A stretch of DNA of 64,000 nucleotides. Source: Anaeramoeba flamelloides (taxonomy: Eukaryota; Metamonada; Anaeramoebidae). The stretch is taken from positions 9,198,501 through 9,262,500 of the forward strand of contig JANTQA010000012.1 of assembly GCA_027625915.1 (NCBI GenBank), read 5' to 3'. Each line of letters begins with the position of its first letter. The stretch's first letter is position 1. The notes beneath the pieces were generated by a model, which had not been told where the DNA came from, searched no databases, and saw nothing but the letters and a program-made list of their open reading frames with translations. Below are positions 9,601 to 20,584 of this stretch, piece after piece. The translations under genes were made by a program, and so were the position numbers.

Positions 9601-12509
9601 GTTACTTGCTAATACTGTGAAACTGAAACACAAAAATACGAGTAACTTGAAAATAAAAACGAAAAAGCAAAGCCTAAAAATGATCAAAGGTTTTAAGCCA
9701 AATCAGATCAAAAAAAAAAAAAAGAAATTACAACAATTTAAATAACCATCCCCAAGTGAACACTCATGATCAATTATCAAATTATTATATCAACCAAAAG
9801 TATCGTGGATGTGATTTTGGGAGTCCTTAATGAAAGATAGCATTTGTTTTTTTTTTTTTTTTTGATTTTTTACCAATTGCTTCTTATAAACCGTTTTTAA
9901 ATTTCTTTTTTTGTTTTTTTTTTTTCTTTTTTCCTTGTTTCTTTTCAATTTTTTGTTTTTGCTTTTTTAAACATAAAAAAATTTGGGTGTGTATTTTTCT
10001 TGAACAATCGTGAAATATGGGATTTTACGCTTAAATTACCTTTGAGGAAATTTAAGTAAAAGGACATCTAGAGTGTAATTTACACTTCTTCCATCAATAA
10101 TAATAATAAATAAGATTTTTTTTTTTAAAAAGTTTAAATTTTGGTGTGTTAAAAATTTTGAATTGGTGTCTAGATTTGTTATTATAATTCTTATATTGAT
10201 GGTTGTCCCTAAAAGAGAAAATTTCAAAAGTTTTGAATCAACCAAAAAAAAAAAATTGTTTTTAAAAAGTATCCACCTTGTGTTTTTTTTTTACAAAAAT
10301 TAGCTTTAATTTAAAACTTATCACTCTTTCTTTAAGTAATTGATATATTTAATAGAATTATTTTTTTTTGTTTCATTTAATAATAATAAGAACAAAAATA
10401 TTGAATAATAATAAAAACACCACTGTATACGTTGAATGGAAAAGTGATTAGAATTGAGAAAATGGAATTACTATTTTTGACAAAAAGTAAAAAAAAGTTT
10501 ATTTAATTGGAAATGATACAGCAAGTTCCACATTTAAGGCACAAACTTTCAACCAAATTTATTTCACAAAAAAATTCAAAATTAAAGTACAAAAATTCTG
10601 ATTCTTGCAGAATTAATTGTGTAAAAAAAAATTTAAAAAAAAATTTGTATAAATTTAAAATTTTTTTGTGCTTTAAATTTCGTTCAAAGTTTGTACCTTA
10701 AAAGCGGTGCGGCCAAGACTGTAAATAAAAAATAAAAAAATTAAATTCAAAACGAAGTATTAATCACAATAACAGTTTTTGTAATACTATCTTTTGGTAA
10801 GAGTTTTTTCTTTGATTGATCTATTATTAAAATTTCTTGAAAAATTGATAATTTATGAGGATCTCCAAAGCCACTGGCTAACTGGATTTCGAATGTAAAT
10901 ATAAAAGGAGATCAAAATTGTAATTTTTTGTTCGATTGATAATAATAAAATGGATTATTCTTTCAAGTTAATTTCTTTCTTCTTTTAATTGATATTCCTC
11001 TTTGTTTTCTGTTAATATTTCTATTAGAAAAACTTGAACTTTTTTTCCTGTTTCACTTTTTTTTTGTTACAGTTAAGTAATAAATAAAAATGCTCAAAAA
11101 GTGATGTATTAATATTTTGTTTTTTGATTTCGGAAAATTGTTTTCGATTTTTGAATTTTTGTTTGAACCCCAAACATTTTTATTCTTTCATTAAATTGAT
11201 TTTTTTGCTATTAAAAACCCCAAGTTCTTCAACAAGAAGCCTCTAACATCGAGGCACACAGAAAAATTTTATAGTTGTTGGAAAAATGACAAATTTAGTT
11301 AAAAAACACAAAATATCAAGACATCACTTTTTATACATGTGTAGTTTGCTATTTGTGATCCTTTTTCTTTGTTTGTTTTTTTTTATTGATAGCATTTGTA
11401 CACATTGGGTTAACGAAAAATCCTATATGAAAGTCACATTTAAAATTGAAATTCCAATATTTTTCTTATTGATTTAATTTTTATTCTTGATCTTACTTAC
11501 AATCAGTTTTTACACTGATTATTTTGATTTAATCTTTTTCAACTTATTAAATTCATTAAAATGGTATCAATGGGGTGTGTTCGAAATGTCATCAATTTTT
11601 GAAATGAAAACAAAAGAAAAGAAAAAAAATAATCTAAAAAAATAATCGAGTAAAGAGAAAAGAGAAAAAATAAAAGAAATAAAATATCAAATACAAACCA
11701 AGGCAACACTATCCGGCTCAATACAGTACAACGATGGGCCTTTTTCCTCGTCATAAGATCCAATCATTAGTGAACAACCAAATGGTCTAATATAATTATA
11801 AAGAGTAAAAACTTGAACATAAATCGAGAGTCTTTCAGTTAAAACATGAATTGGGATGATATCACTTGTGAAATTTTCATAATTCTTCGCTTCTTGTCTT
11901 GCATTTTGTACAATTCTTCTCCCGTCTGCTGTTAGTCCTGCAGTTGCCTTTAGAAAATCAGGTTAAATGCAAGTAAAAACATTATGTTTAATATTAATAA
12001 GATTAAATTGAAATTAAAGAAACAAGATTTTGGTTGGTAACTCAAAAAGAAAAGACTAAAAAAGGAAAAAAAAAGGTAACAAAAGAAATTTGACTTTCAC
12101 AATTTCTTAAAAAAGGGCTTTACTGAAGGAAATTTAAAAAATAAAAAAAAAGACTCTTTGTCGGAGAATTTAAAATGACAGTATTTTTTTCTTTTTTTTT
12201 CTTTTTTTTTCTTCTTTCTATGAGAGAAATGAAAAGAAAGGGAATAAAAAATAAAAAAAAAGAAAAACAAGAATAATTTACAATTCCAATATGCTCGCCA
12301 ACAGAAAAAACTCTTCTATTTGTTCCTTCAACAAGCATTTTTGAAAGAATAATTTTTTCAACACCAAATACTACACCATCCTTACAACAAAGCCCAATTG
12401 CTGTGCTTGAGTTCTCAACAGCTTTGTGTGCATATTCTACTTGGAAAATACGTCCATCTGGACTAAATGTTGTTGGGTATAAATCATATCCTGTACCAAT
12501 TCCACTCAT
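6625..12509 (-). CDS. PSMA3: 20S proteasome subunit alpha-7 (PSMA3), three exons
   Basis: Exons on the minus strand: 12509-12282 (76 codons), 11947-11699 (83 codons) and 6897-6625 (90 codons plus TAA). Joined, they give 249 residues, against 255 in human PSMA3, with no gap or overlap. Exon 1 has the alpha-subunit signature '[20 protein letters not shown]' and '[11 protein letters not shown]'. Exon 2 has '[17 protein letters not shown]' and '[17 protein letters not shown]'. Exon 3 has '[17 protein letters not shown]', then '[14 protein letters not shown]' and an acidic C-terminus. Both introns are phase 0: GTAAAT..AAAG (334 bp) and GTTTGT..AAAG (4,801 bp). Alpha subunits are non-catalytic ring members that gate the 20S core particle. 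The open stretches at the ends are not separate genes. The gene call is near certain; the long intron rests on exact exon fit. Confidence 0.93.
7800..7975. repeat. Dispersed repeat S, copy 1
   Basis: About 170 bp similar to 51960-52152, sharing 'ttagatc/ttcgatc', 'ggaaatttttttcga', 'tttgatcgatcaa' and the end 'taccaatacattttttt'. The boundary at the T run is also where LINE fragment A begins. Class unknown. Confidence 0.6.
7972..8600 (+). mobile_element. LINE 3' end, fragment A (non-LTR retrotransposon)
   Basis: The plus strand encodes the tail of a non-LTR reverse transcriptase polyprotein: '[20 protein letters not shown]', then a zinc-knuckle pattern C-P-x-C...H-F-I-W-D-C ('[20 protein letters not shown]') and '[20 protein letters not shown]'. 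One in-frame TGA falls inside the knuckle. It lacks the reverse transcriptase domain, so it is 5'-truncated. A 3' untranslated part (about 8340-8600) is shared with fragment B ('gtcacttcaaaattctctct', 'tttaacagatta'). It is dead and non-mobile. Confidence 0.75.
8605..9380 (+). mobile_element. LINE 3' end, fragment B
   Basis: A second copy of the same LINE family, immediately downstream and in the same direction, starting slightly further 5': '[20 protein letters not shown]', then '[15 protein letters not shown]', a knuckle with '[20 protein letters not shown]' (Cys in place of the His seen in A) and '[11 protein letters not shown]'. It has at least two in-frame stops. The 3' part at 9070-9380 aligns with 8345-8600. 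Confidence 0.75.
10020..10100 (+). repeat. Dispersed repeat R, copy 1
   Basis: About 80 bp ('acgcttaaattacctttgag', 'tctagagtgtaatttacact') that reappears inverted at 24403-24490. It contains a small hairpin with CTTAAATT/AATTTAAG arms. Both copies lie inside giant introns. Class unknown. Confidence 0.6.
10519..10721. mobile_element. Hairpin MITE family P, copy 2
   Basis: About 203-bp palindrome flanked by TA (10517-10518, 10722-10723) within PSMA3 intron 2. It is more diverged than copies 1 and 3, and the right arm has 'aaagcggtgcggccaagact' where other copies have 'aaagtggaactgact'. Confidence 0.8.
10938..10995 (+). repeat. Fragment similar to the arm of foldback W
   Basis: 'aatggattattctttcaagt' followed by 'cttcttttaattgat' matches the right arm of the foldback at 36123-36175. 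Only about 55 bp is recognisable. Confidence 0.45.
11948..12281 (-). other. Intron 1 of PSMA3 (334 bp)
   Basis: Phase-0 intron with donor GTAAAT and acceptor CTAAAG, rich in T/C runs near 12180-12220 (plus-strand view). No embedded feature. Confidence 0.85.
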
Positions 12510-14245
12510 TTACTTTGATAAGACAATTATGGAAAATAAAAAAAAATGATTAACAAAGTTTCATTCTTTTCCAATCTCTGTAAATAGTATGAGGATAAAT
12601 ATAATTGGTTCAAGTTTATTATACCCTTTCTTTTCCTTTTGGTGTCCAATAACAATAAGGTTAACTAGATTATTTGATTTTGAGGAATTGTCTGTGAAAA
12701 TTACCCTGAATTTTCCATTCGGTTAAAACTAACATTTTAACTTCAATTTGATTATTTTTTTCTTATTTATTTTTAGGTTGTAGTAAAGTAGGATTTCAAG
12801 TTCTGATATTATCCTTTAAAGTATCTCTTTGATAAATATTATATTGAATCTAGACTTTAAATTTCAAAAAATAATTCAAGAATACATATAATAAAAGGAA
12901 ACCAGAAGAGATCTAAACTTTTAAATAATTTAAAATCTAAATTAATAAAAAAATCTTTACTGATTATAATTTCTTCCCAAAATACTTTGTTTAAATGGGG
13001 AAAATTTAACTTATTATATCAAAAAATACTTTTTAATTTGATTATTCATAATCAATAATGAATAACACAATCTTAAATTTTCCAGTGAGTTTTTAACAAC
13101 CGAGATTATATGTATATAATTGACTTTACAATTATTTCTCAATTTTTTAAAGATTTTCAAACAAATAAAAAAAATTCAAAATAATAATTTTTAAAATAAA
13201 AATAAATAATATTATCAAATAACTGATTTTAATACTAACAGTTTGTGTTTATACTCTCAATATTTGAAATAAAATATTAATTAATCTTTTTAATTTCAAG
13301 AAATCGAATAAATATTTGTGAATAAATTACTATTGTTATTTTGATTATTCAAGGATTCAATATTTAGATTTATTTTTCCTATATTTTTAAAATAAGATTA
13401 AATTTTCAAGGTTATTTGTTCATACAAACACTCATAAATTACTAAAAGTGAGATTTCAGAAAAATAAAAATGTTATAATTATTTTTGTTTTTCTTTTTTC
13501 GATCCAAAAAAAAAGGATCTAGAACTTTTGATTGAAAATTTCATTGGGGAAAAACTGAATTCTTTACAAAACTGATTACCCTTCCCTCTATAGTTGATAA
13601 ATGAAGTTATGTATTCATATAAAATGTATCCTTGTCTATATAATTACCCTATTACCTTTGGGAAAAAAAATAATTATAAAAAAAAACTAGTACCTAAGAC
13701 AACCATTTTCATGTTAAAACAGATGAAATTCTTGATAAAAAGATCTTGAAAGAGTATCCTAATCACACTTAAATTTATCCAGTGAAAATTTCTTTTTCAA
13801 AAAAAATAGCAAATTTTCACAATATAAAAAATTTTTACAATTTTACTTTCCTAAAATCCTACTGAAATTTGATTTTAATATTTCATAATCTCTTTTTCAA
13901 ATCTATATCAACAAAACAATTTCACAACTATTCTAAATAATATTACAGATACAAGTTTGAAATGTTCTCAAATTTAGACTTGTACTCAGAAATCCATTGA
14001 AAGTTATTTTTTGTAAATATTTTCATTTCAAAAATCGATTTGACAATTTTTTTTTTTGTTTGTTTGTTTTGATTTTAACTTTGAAACAAGAAATTTTTTT
14101 GATCTGAAAATTCTTTTTGAGAAGTGAATACTAAATAATAAAAAAATAAACGTCTTTCAATGTGGGAGTGTAGTCCTTAAAAAGTAATTTTTTATTTTTT
14201 TGTTTTTGAACTTTTTTTGATTCTATCGCAATAAAATTGTTTCTT
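12510..14245. other. Intergenic between PSMA3 and the NET-domain gene
   Basis: Divergent spacer of 1.7 kb, very AT-rich. It should contain both promoters, but no recognisable element, ORF or repeat stands out. Confidence 0.5.
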
Positions 14246-17006
14246 ATGACAAATTACAATCCAAATTCAACACAAACAAAGAAAAAGAAAAACCAGAATA
14301 AAAGAACAAAATATAACAATCAAAACTCAGAAACTAGACACCACAACATTAACCAAGAACAACAAAAAAAACAAAAAAACAAAAAAACTGGATCCTTTAA
14401 TAAACGTTCAACAAAAAATAAAAGGAACACTTCAAATTCTGACTTTAGTTCCCTTTCTGATTCATTTTCATTTACGAATTCTGATTCCTTTTCTTCTTTG
14501 GATTCAAAAGAAGAAATTGGTAATGATAATTCCGAAAACATTAAAGATTTCACAAATAATTCTGAAAGAAAAAGAAAAAGAAGAAGATCTGAAAAAGTCG
14601 CTGGACAAAACAAAATTCGAAAAAATCATTTTTATAAAAATGAAAAAGACAAACAGAAAAAAAACGAACAAGAGCAAAAGAAGGAACAAAAGCAACAACA
14701 AAAACAAAAAATAAACAGGTTGAATTCAAAAGTTAATCAAAGAAATAATTTAAAATTTAATAATAATTATAACAAACCCACCCGAATTGAACAATTTTTT
14801 CAAGAAGATCCAGAGATTATCAGAACTTATCTTGACAAATTCTTTAAAGAAAATCCTAAAACTCGTGATTATGTGACCTTTTTAAAACAAGGTTTTGCAG
14901 TCACAGAGAAATTGTCAATGTCTTTATTGTTCTTATTACAAAAAGAAACTTCTTTAGAAAACAAACTCTTTCCTCAAGATCAATCACTGAATGAACCAAA
15001 CAACAAAATGGAAACGGAACAGGAAAAGGGAGAAACAAAAGAACAAGAAAAAGAAACAGAAAATGAAGAAGAAAAAGAAAACGAAAAGAAAAGAAAAAGA
15101 AAAAGAAAAAGAAAAAGAAAAAGAAAAAGAAAAAGAAAAAGAAAAAGAAAAAGAAACAGAAAAAGAAACAGAAACAGAAAAAGATCTGAAAAAACAAAAA
15201 GATAAAGAAAATAAAAATACTGACAAAATCAAGATTCAATCACCCACAGTAAGAGGGGGTGGCAACAAAAGGAATGATATCCAAATTGAAAATAATAACA
15301 TTGGTGAGCAAGAAAATAAAATCAAAAAGAATCAAACAAATAAACATAAGAAAGATCAAAAACAAATACAAAAACACTATGAAGTGGATGAGGACGAAGA
15401 TATTTTTTTAAGCTTGGCTGAAATTAGAAAATTAATTCGACAAATAAATGAACTGACTGAAGAAGAAAGGGAACAAGTATTAGAAATGATTATGTTTTCA
15501 AATGAAAAGAATACAATCAAAGATGGCGCAGATTTAGAACAAGTTTTAGAAATTGATCTTCATCAATTAGAGAATTCAGTTTTAATTAAATTAAAAAAAT
15601 TTGTTGATAATTTGATTCCAGACAGTGCCATTGAGAGTGAGAGCGAGAGTGAGGATGAAGTTAGTGTAAATATTAATGCTGATATTAATGTTGATACTGA
15701 TTTTGATATTTACCTGATCAAAGAAGAAGAAAAGAAAAAGATAAAGACTGAAAATCAAAATAATGAAATAAAAGATGAAAGTAATTCTTTGAGCAATAAA
15801 ATTCTCAACGAAGAAGTAGAAGGAAAAATAATAAATAAGGAACAGACAATTGAAAAAATTGATGATCAAATCGAATTTAAAAAAGAAATAAAAGAAATAG
15901 CAGAAAAATTTCAAAATGACAAAGTAAATAATAAAATAGACAAAATTAAAAATGAAAAAAAAAATCATGAAAAGGAAATTGAAGAAATACAGAATGAAAA
16001 ATTAAATTTACAAGAAGATGAAAAGAAGAACAATAATTATGATGCAACAGAAGAAGAAAAGAAAAGTGAAAATAAAAATAATGATATTCAAGAAATTGGA
16101 AATCAAGCAACTATAATAAGCCAATCAAATCCAAAAATTCAAATAATTTCAACCACAACAAATAAAATGAACAAAAAAGAAATCCTTCCCCAACCATTAA
16201 ATATCGATTCAAATAATATACCTTCAAATAATGAAAATTTCAATTCTAATAATAATTTATTAAACCCATCCATTTCTTCTCCCAATATAAATCAATATCA
16301 AAATCAAAAAATGAATTTAAATCCAAATAGTAATATTTATGCTAATATAAACACAAACACAAACACAAATAAAAGTAATGATAATAATAATAATAATACA
16401 AACACTTTCCAAATCCCAATCCAATTAATTCGCACAAATCAGCAATCTCCTTTAAAAAATAATAATAAAAATCAATTTTCAAATTTCCAAAATCAAAATC
16501 AAAATATAAATCATTACAAAAATTACCATTTAAATAATAATTCAGAAAATAACGAATCCAATTTAAAGTCTATAATTTCAATTAATACATTAAATCAAAA
16601 AAATGAAAATAAAATACGAACAATACAAAACACAAAACCAAAAATTCAAATAATTTCAACCACAGCAAATAAAATGAACAAAAAAGAAATCCCACATCAA
16701 CCATTAAACATCACTTCAAATAATATACCTTCATGCACTGGAAACGTCAATTATAATAAGAATATAAACAACCCATCCATTTCTTCTCCAAATTTAATTC
16801 CATATCAAAACGAAAACATGGATTTAAATCCAAATAGTACTATTAAAGCTAATATAAACACTAACACAAATATAAATAGACATAAAGGTGATGATAGTAC
16901 CAATAATACAAACACCTTTCCAATCCCAATTCAATTAATTAGAAAAAATCAACAATCGCCTTTAAATAATAATAATAATAATATCAATAAACCATTAAAT
17001 AAATAA
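14246..17006 (+). CDS. Low-complexity NET-domain protein with one frame break
   Basis: Two overlapping frames make one gene. The first runs from the ATG at 14246 to a stop at 15205; the second carries on to the TAA at 17006. The first is Gln/Asn/Lys/Ser-rich and ends in an acidic-helical part ('RIEQFFQEDPEIIRTYLDKF'). The second has a NET (extra-terminal) domain at about 15411-15620: 'IRQINELTEEEREQVLEMI', then 'LEIDLHQLENSVLIKLKKF'. NET domains occur in BET proteins and bind peptide motifs of chromatin factors, so a nuclear role is inferred. No bromodomain is visible. The C-terminal third is Asn-rich with a ~110-residue segment duplicated. The break falls in the (GAAAAA)n array, where units at 15083-15087 and 15088-15092 have five bases instead of six; that accounts for the shift. 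This could be sequencing error or real. Confidence 0.7.
15070..15180 (+). repeat. (GAAAAA)n hexamer array spanning the frame change
   Basis: Read in one frame it gives Arg-Lys, in the next Glu-Lys. Two 5-base units at its start are the likely cause of the apparent frame split in the NET-domain gene. Confidence 0.85.
16131..16975 (+). repeat. Intragenic duplication in the NET-domain gene
   Basis: Two ~110-codon segments, starting at 16131 and 16638 (offset 507 bp = 169 codons). Both have 'PKIQIISTT', 'NKMNKKEI', 'PSISSPN', 'LNPNS', 'NINTNTN' and 'IPIQLIR.NQQSPL'. They differ by substitutions and small in-frame changes. Confidence 0.9.
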
Positions 17007-17994
17007 CTTTTTAATTTCCACAAAACAAACCTTTATCAAAAAATTAGAAAAATTAATATCCTCGATTAATTAATGAAAATTTATTTAAAAAATTCCCCAA
17101 AAAGATATTAAATTTTCAATATTTTTGATCAAATTAAATTCCATATACACCATATATGTATATGTATGTATAAATATATAAACATATATTTCTTTTTTTT
17201 TTATTACTTGTATTTAATTTCTTTTTTTATCTATATATTTTATATTGATCATTTTTTTTCTTTTTCATACTTTTGTGGAATTTTTTTTAACTTTTTTCTT
17301 TTTTTTTAATCCTTGTTATTTTAATATCAATTTATTGGATTTAAATCATCAATTATAATTACTTTTTACCATTTTATTATCTACTGAGATTAAAATTTAT
17401 TAATTTTTTTAAAAAAAACAAAATCATAATAATAAAACTGTGTTTATTTTTAATTTGAATATTATTTAATTTTAACAACACTTTTTACTTGAAATAAACT
17501 AAATTTTATTTCAAAAATTGTACCTTCCTGAAATGATCAATTGAAATGTAAAAAAGATATTCTTTTGTTTTCAAAATTAACTGATTATAAAATCTTATTA
17601 ATGATTCATTTTGAAATAATTCTAAACATATAAAAACCAGATATTTTATAAAATTAAAAAAAAATAAAACAAAAAACTAAAAAAAAAAGTAAATCGGAAT
17701 TTTTTGGAATGAGAATTAAGGATTTTTTATTTCTGAAATTTCACTGAAATAATAGTTTAATAAGAAGATTTTTACTTATCTTAAATTCATTTTGTAAAAA
17801 ATTACAAAATCCCATTTTTCTCAATATTTATTTATCTTTTGGAATATCTTTTTTTTTTCCACTTGAACTTTTGCAAAAAAAAAAAATATCAGAAAAAACA
17901 TCGATAAAAAAGAAAAGAAAAAAAGAAAGAGAAAAAAAAGTAAAAGAAAAAAGTAATTGAAAAAAAGAAAAAGAAAAACAAGAAAAACAAGAAA
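17007..17994. other. Intergenic, AT-rich
   Basis: Short TA-rich stretch near 17150-17190 and a purine-rich leader (17880-17994) ahead of the next candidate ATG. No other feature. Confidence 0.45.
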
Positions 17995-18415
17995 ATGAAA
18001 AGTGATAAAGTAAAAAAAGATGAAATTAGAGAAAAATTTTATAAAGTAAATTGTGTTAATTTATTTGAAAAAGAATCTATGCCTGAAGCTTACAGCGCCC
18101 CCACTAACATTATAGAGTGAGTCTAAATTTTTTAAATTTTGTTAATTTTCCATAATTCAGGGGTCACCCCTAAATTTATAAAACAAATCAAATAAAATTC
18201 TTTGTAGTTTACTCAAGAGTTTTTGAAATATTGAATTTTTATCATTTTTTTTTATAATTATACACTTTCTTTTATCTTAATTTTAAAATGGTATAGATTT
18301 GAGAGAAATGATATGAAAATATTTTCAGATAAAGTAACAAGTAAGAATAAAAAGACATTAAAAAAATTATTTTACAGTTTTACCTTGTCTTGTTGTTAAT
18401 GTCCAAAATTTTTAG
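17995..18415 (+). CDS. Possible small spliced gene, unidentified
   Basis: Exon 1 17995-18116 starts at an ATG and reads 'MKSDKVKKDEIREKFYKVN', then 'FEKESMPEAYSAPTNIIE'. It stops at a strong donor GTGAGT. Exon 2 (18297-18340, 'FERNDMKIFSDKVT') follows an acceptor GTATAG in matching phase and ends at GTAAGAA. A 37-bp intron to TTTACAG leads to exon 3 (18378-18415, 'ILPCLVVNVQNF', then TAG). The joined protein is about 68 residues. 'EAYSAPTN.IE' is faintly like the segment before a sorting-nexin PX domain, but the rest does not fit, so I assign no function. It could also be the 5' part of a longer or decayed gene. Confidence 0.3.
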
Positions 18416-18915
18416 ATTGATCAATTAGTGATTTTTTAAATTTTCCTTTTAAAGGAAAAATTGTAATATTTTGACTTTAATTTAAACCTGAATTCTTTTA
18501 AAAGCTTTTTTCTATTGATAAAATTGGATTTCAGTTCATAAAGAACAAAAAATAAAGATCGTCCTTTAAGCCCCGAAAGTGAAAAACAAAAATGATCTTA
18601 AACAGTTGCTCTCTAAGAATTGTTTGAAATTTTTAAAAGTTCTTTAAATTAAAAAGGCTTGTTCAATTTCAGAAACCTGTGAACCTTTTTATGAAAATCC
18701 AAAAGTTAATCAGTGTTTTGAATGAAAGTTTTTAAAACTTTTCAATTGTGAGTTATTGGTATTTGATCTCTAAAGTACCATTTAATAAGAACGAATTAAT
18801 TTCAAAAAGACAAAGTATTGCCAAACTCAAAAGTGTTTCAATTTTTTTACTCTTCTTGCAACAAATATTTGTCATTTTTCATTTTTCTGAATTTTTTAAT
18901 TTTTTTTGATTAATA
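18416..18915. other. Spacer upstream of the ankyrin gene
   Basis: 500 bp without a supportable ORF; presumably the ankyrin-gene promoter region. Confidence 0.4.
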
Positions 18916-19701
18916 ATGAGTGAAAATTTTGATCTTAACCTTTTAATCAAGTTTGGAAAATTTGATGAAATCAAAGAATTGGTTGCCAATTCCAAAATTA
19001 AAGTTGATCAAAAAGTCCCCAAGACAGCTTACACTGTTCTTCAAATGTCCATTTTAAGGAAGCAACCAGAAATTGCGCTCTATTTTCTGGAAAAGGGATC
19101 TGATCCGAATCTCCGTGGCCCCCAAGAAAGAACAGCACTCCACTTTTCGTGTTTAAAGGGCCAGCCCGAGGTGACAAATTTACTGTTAGAAAAGGGTGCT
19201 GATGTCAACGCGCAAGACAAAAGCGGGTTGTCCGCAGCACATGCATTAGTGCTGTGTAAAAAAAACCGAAGGGAATGCCTCAGGATCTTGAAGAAGTTTA
19301 ACATCAATTTTGATTTAAAAGACATGAAGAACCGGACACCACTCGAGATGTCGATCTTCTCTGGAGAAAAAGAGGCAACATTTGATTTAATCCAAATGGG
19401 GGTCAATGTGGATCTCAACACATTGGGCACATTCGTTCACGTGACTAAAATTGAAGGGAAAACGGTTCTCGTTTATGCCCTGGACGACACCTCTCAGGGT
19501 GTGCCCAAAGAAGAAGCAGATCAAATTTTTGTTACAGAGTCCGAAACACAAGTCTCAAGCCGTGGCAAGATCTCAAAGGAAATCATTTTTGAAACCAGAG
19601 AATCTCGATCGAAAAATAAAGAGTATCAGCAGCTCAAAGATCTTCAAAGATCAGTTTCAAAACCAAGAAAAGCTCGTACAAAAATTACTCACAAAAACTA
19701 A
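18916..19701 (+). CDS. Ankyrin-repeat protein
   Basis: 261 residues from a clean ATG to TAA, intronless. Ankyrin repeats cover about residues 1-165: 'LLIKFGKFDEIKELV', 'TVLQMSILRKQPEIALYFLE', 'TALHFSCLKGQPEVTNLLLE' followed by 'KGADVNAQD', 'SAAHALVLCKKNRRECLRIL' and 'TPLEMSIFSGEKEATFDLIQ'. The remaining ~95 residues have no domain I know and end in a basic, Ser/Lys-rich tail. Ankyrin repeats bind proteins; the partner cannot be read from sequence. The gene is visibly richer in G+C than its surroundings and lacks low-complexity tracts, which marks it as a well-kept coding gene. Confidence 0.88.
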   Translation: MSENFDLNLLIKFGKFDEIKELVANSKIKVDQKVPKTAYTVLQMSILRKQPEIALYFLEKGSDPNLRGPQERTALHFSCLKGQPEVTNLLLEKGADVNAQDKSGLSAAHALVLCKKNRRECLRILKKFNINFDLKDMKNRTPLEMSIFSGEKEATFDLIQMGVNVDLNTLGTFVHVTKIEGKTVLVYALDDTSQGVPKEEADQIFVTESETQVSSRGKISKEIIFETRESRSKNKEYQQLKDLQRSVSKPRKARTKITHKN

Positions 19702-20584
19702 CAAACCTTTTCTCACCAGAAAATAAATCAAAACAATTTCCTTCTGCTTCAAAAAAAAAACTTTTTTTTCAAATATTTGTTGGTGAGGGTTTGTGTTTCA
19801 ATTTTTTTGGTTTAGAATTTGTTTGATAGAACCATCCTTTGTTGTGAAATAATTGAAGGGAAATAAATAAACAAAAAAAATTTTTTTTTGAAAATTTTTT
19901 TCCTTTTTTTATTTATTTTAATTTTGCTTATTTCTGATTTGGGAAGGCAATCATTTTTTTGTAATACCATTTAACACAAACAAGGTTTAGATACTTGTAG
20001 TTTGTTTAAAAATTTCAGGAAAATAAAACTGATTGAATTTTTTTCTTGATTTTTTATCAATTTACCAGGGTGCTATAAATGATTTTTTAAGTTGCGTTAT
20101 AAATGCCTTTCTTTATCTATGTTAAGGATCTTAAGATCATTTTAACAAAGAATAAAATAAAATATTTTTTCAAAAAAAGTACAGTGGGCCAAACTATACA
20201 GGTTCAGAGCATAAAACCAGTCATGAACATGAAAAAATTCTTTTCCAAAAAAAAATCAAACTTTTGCAAATTTTGCACTTTTTGATAACTTCAATTATAA
20301 TAAACAGTATTGGTCAATAAAAGAGCTTTGATCAAAAAAATATTTTTCAAGAACATTTTAACAATTTAAGTTTGAAAATCCCATTTTCCAGGTTTTATTA
20401 AGATTTTTTTGAAATTTAATATTAAAAAATTTGAATAAATTTTTTTTCACAGTTAAGAAGTTATTTTAAATAGATTTTATATAGTTTTTTTTTAACCAAT
20501 ATATATCTCTCAAATATGGAATCAATTATTTCGATTATTTAAGAATTATTTTTTATTTTAAATTGGATAAATATTTTTTTTTGA

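Larger units (their letters stand above)
6898..11698 (-). other. Giant intron 2 of PSMA3 (4,801 bp)
   Basis: Donor GTTTGT directly follows the codons for 'SVAL' and acceptor AAAAG directly precedes 'GFYGCAIG', where human PSMA3 is continuous. The intron contains two LINE 3' fragments, a hairpin MITE, dispersed repeat R and a fragment related to foldback W. No other gene is recognisable inside it. Confidence 0.85.

Noticed and set aside
14901-15239. Long minus-strand Phe/Leu-rich ORFs opposite purine-rich coding sequence (also 3177-3461, 14320-14707, 54913-56991)
   Set aside because: They are complements of EK/RK-coding repeats; composition is purely the mirror of the real gene on the other strand.
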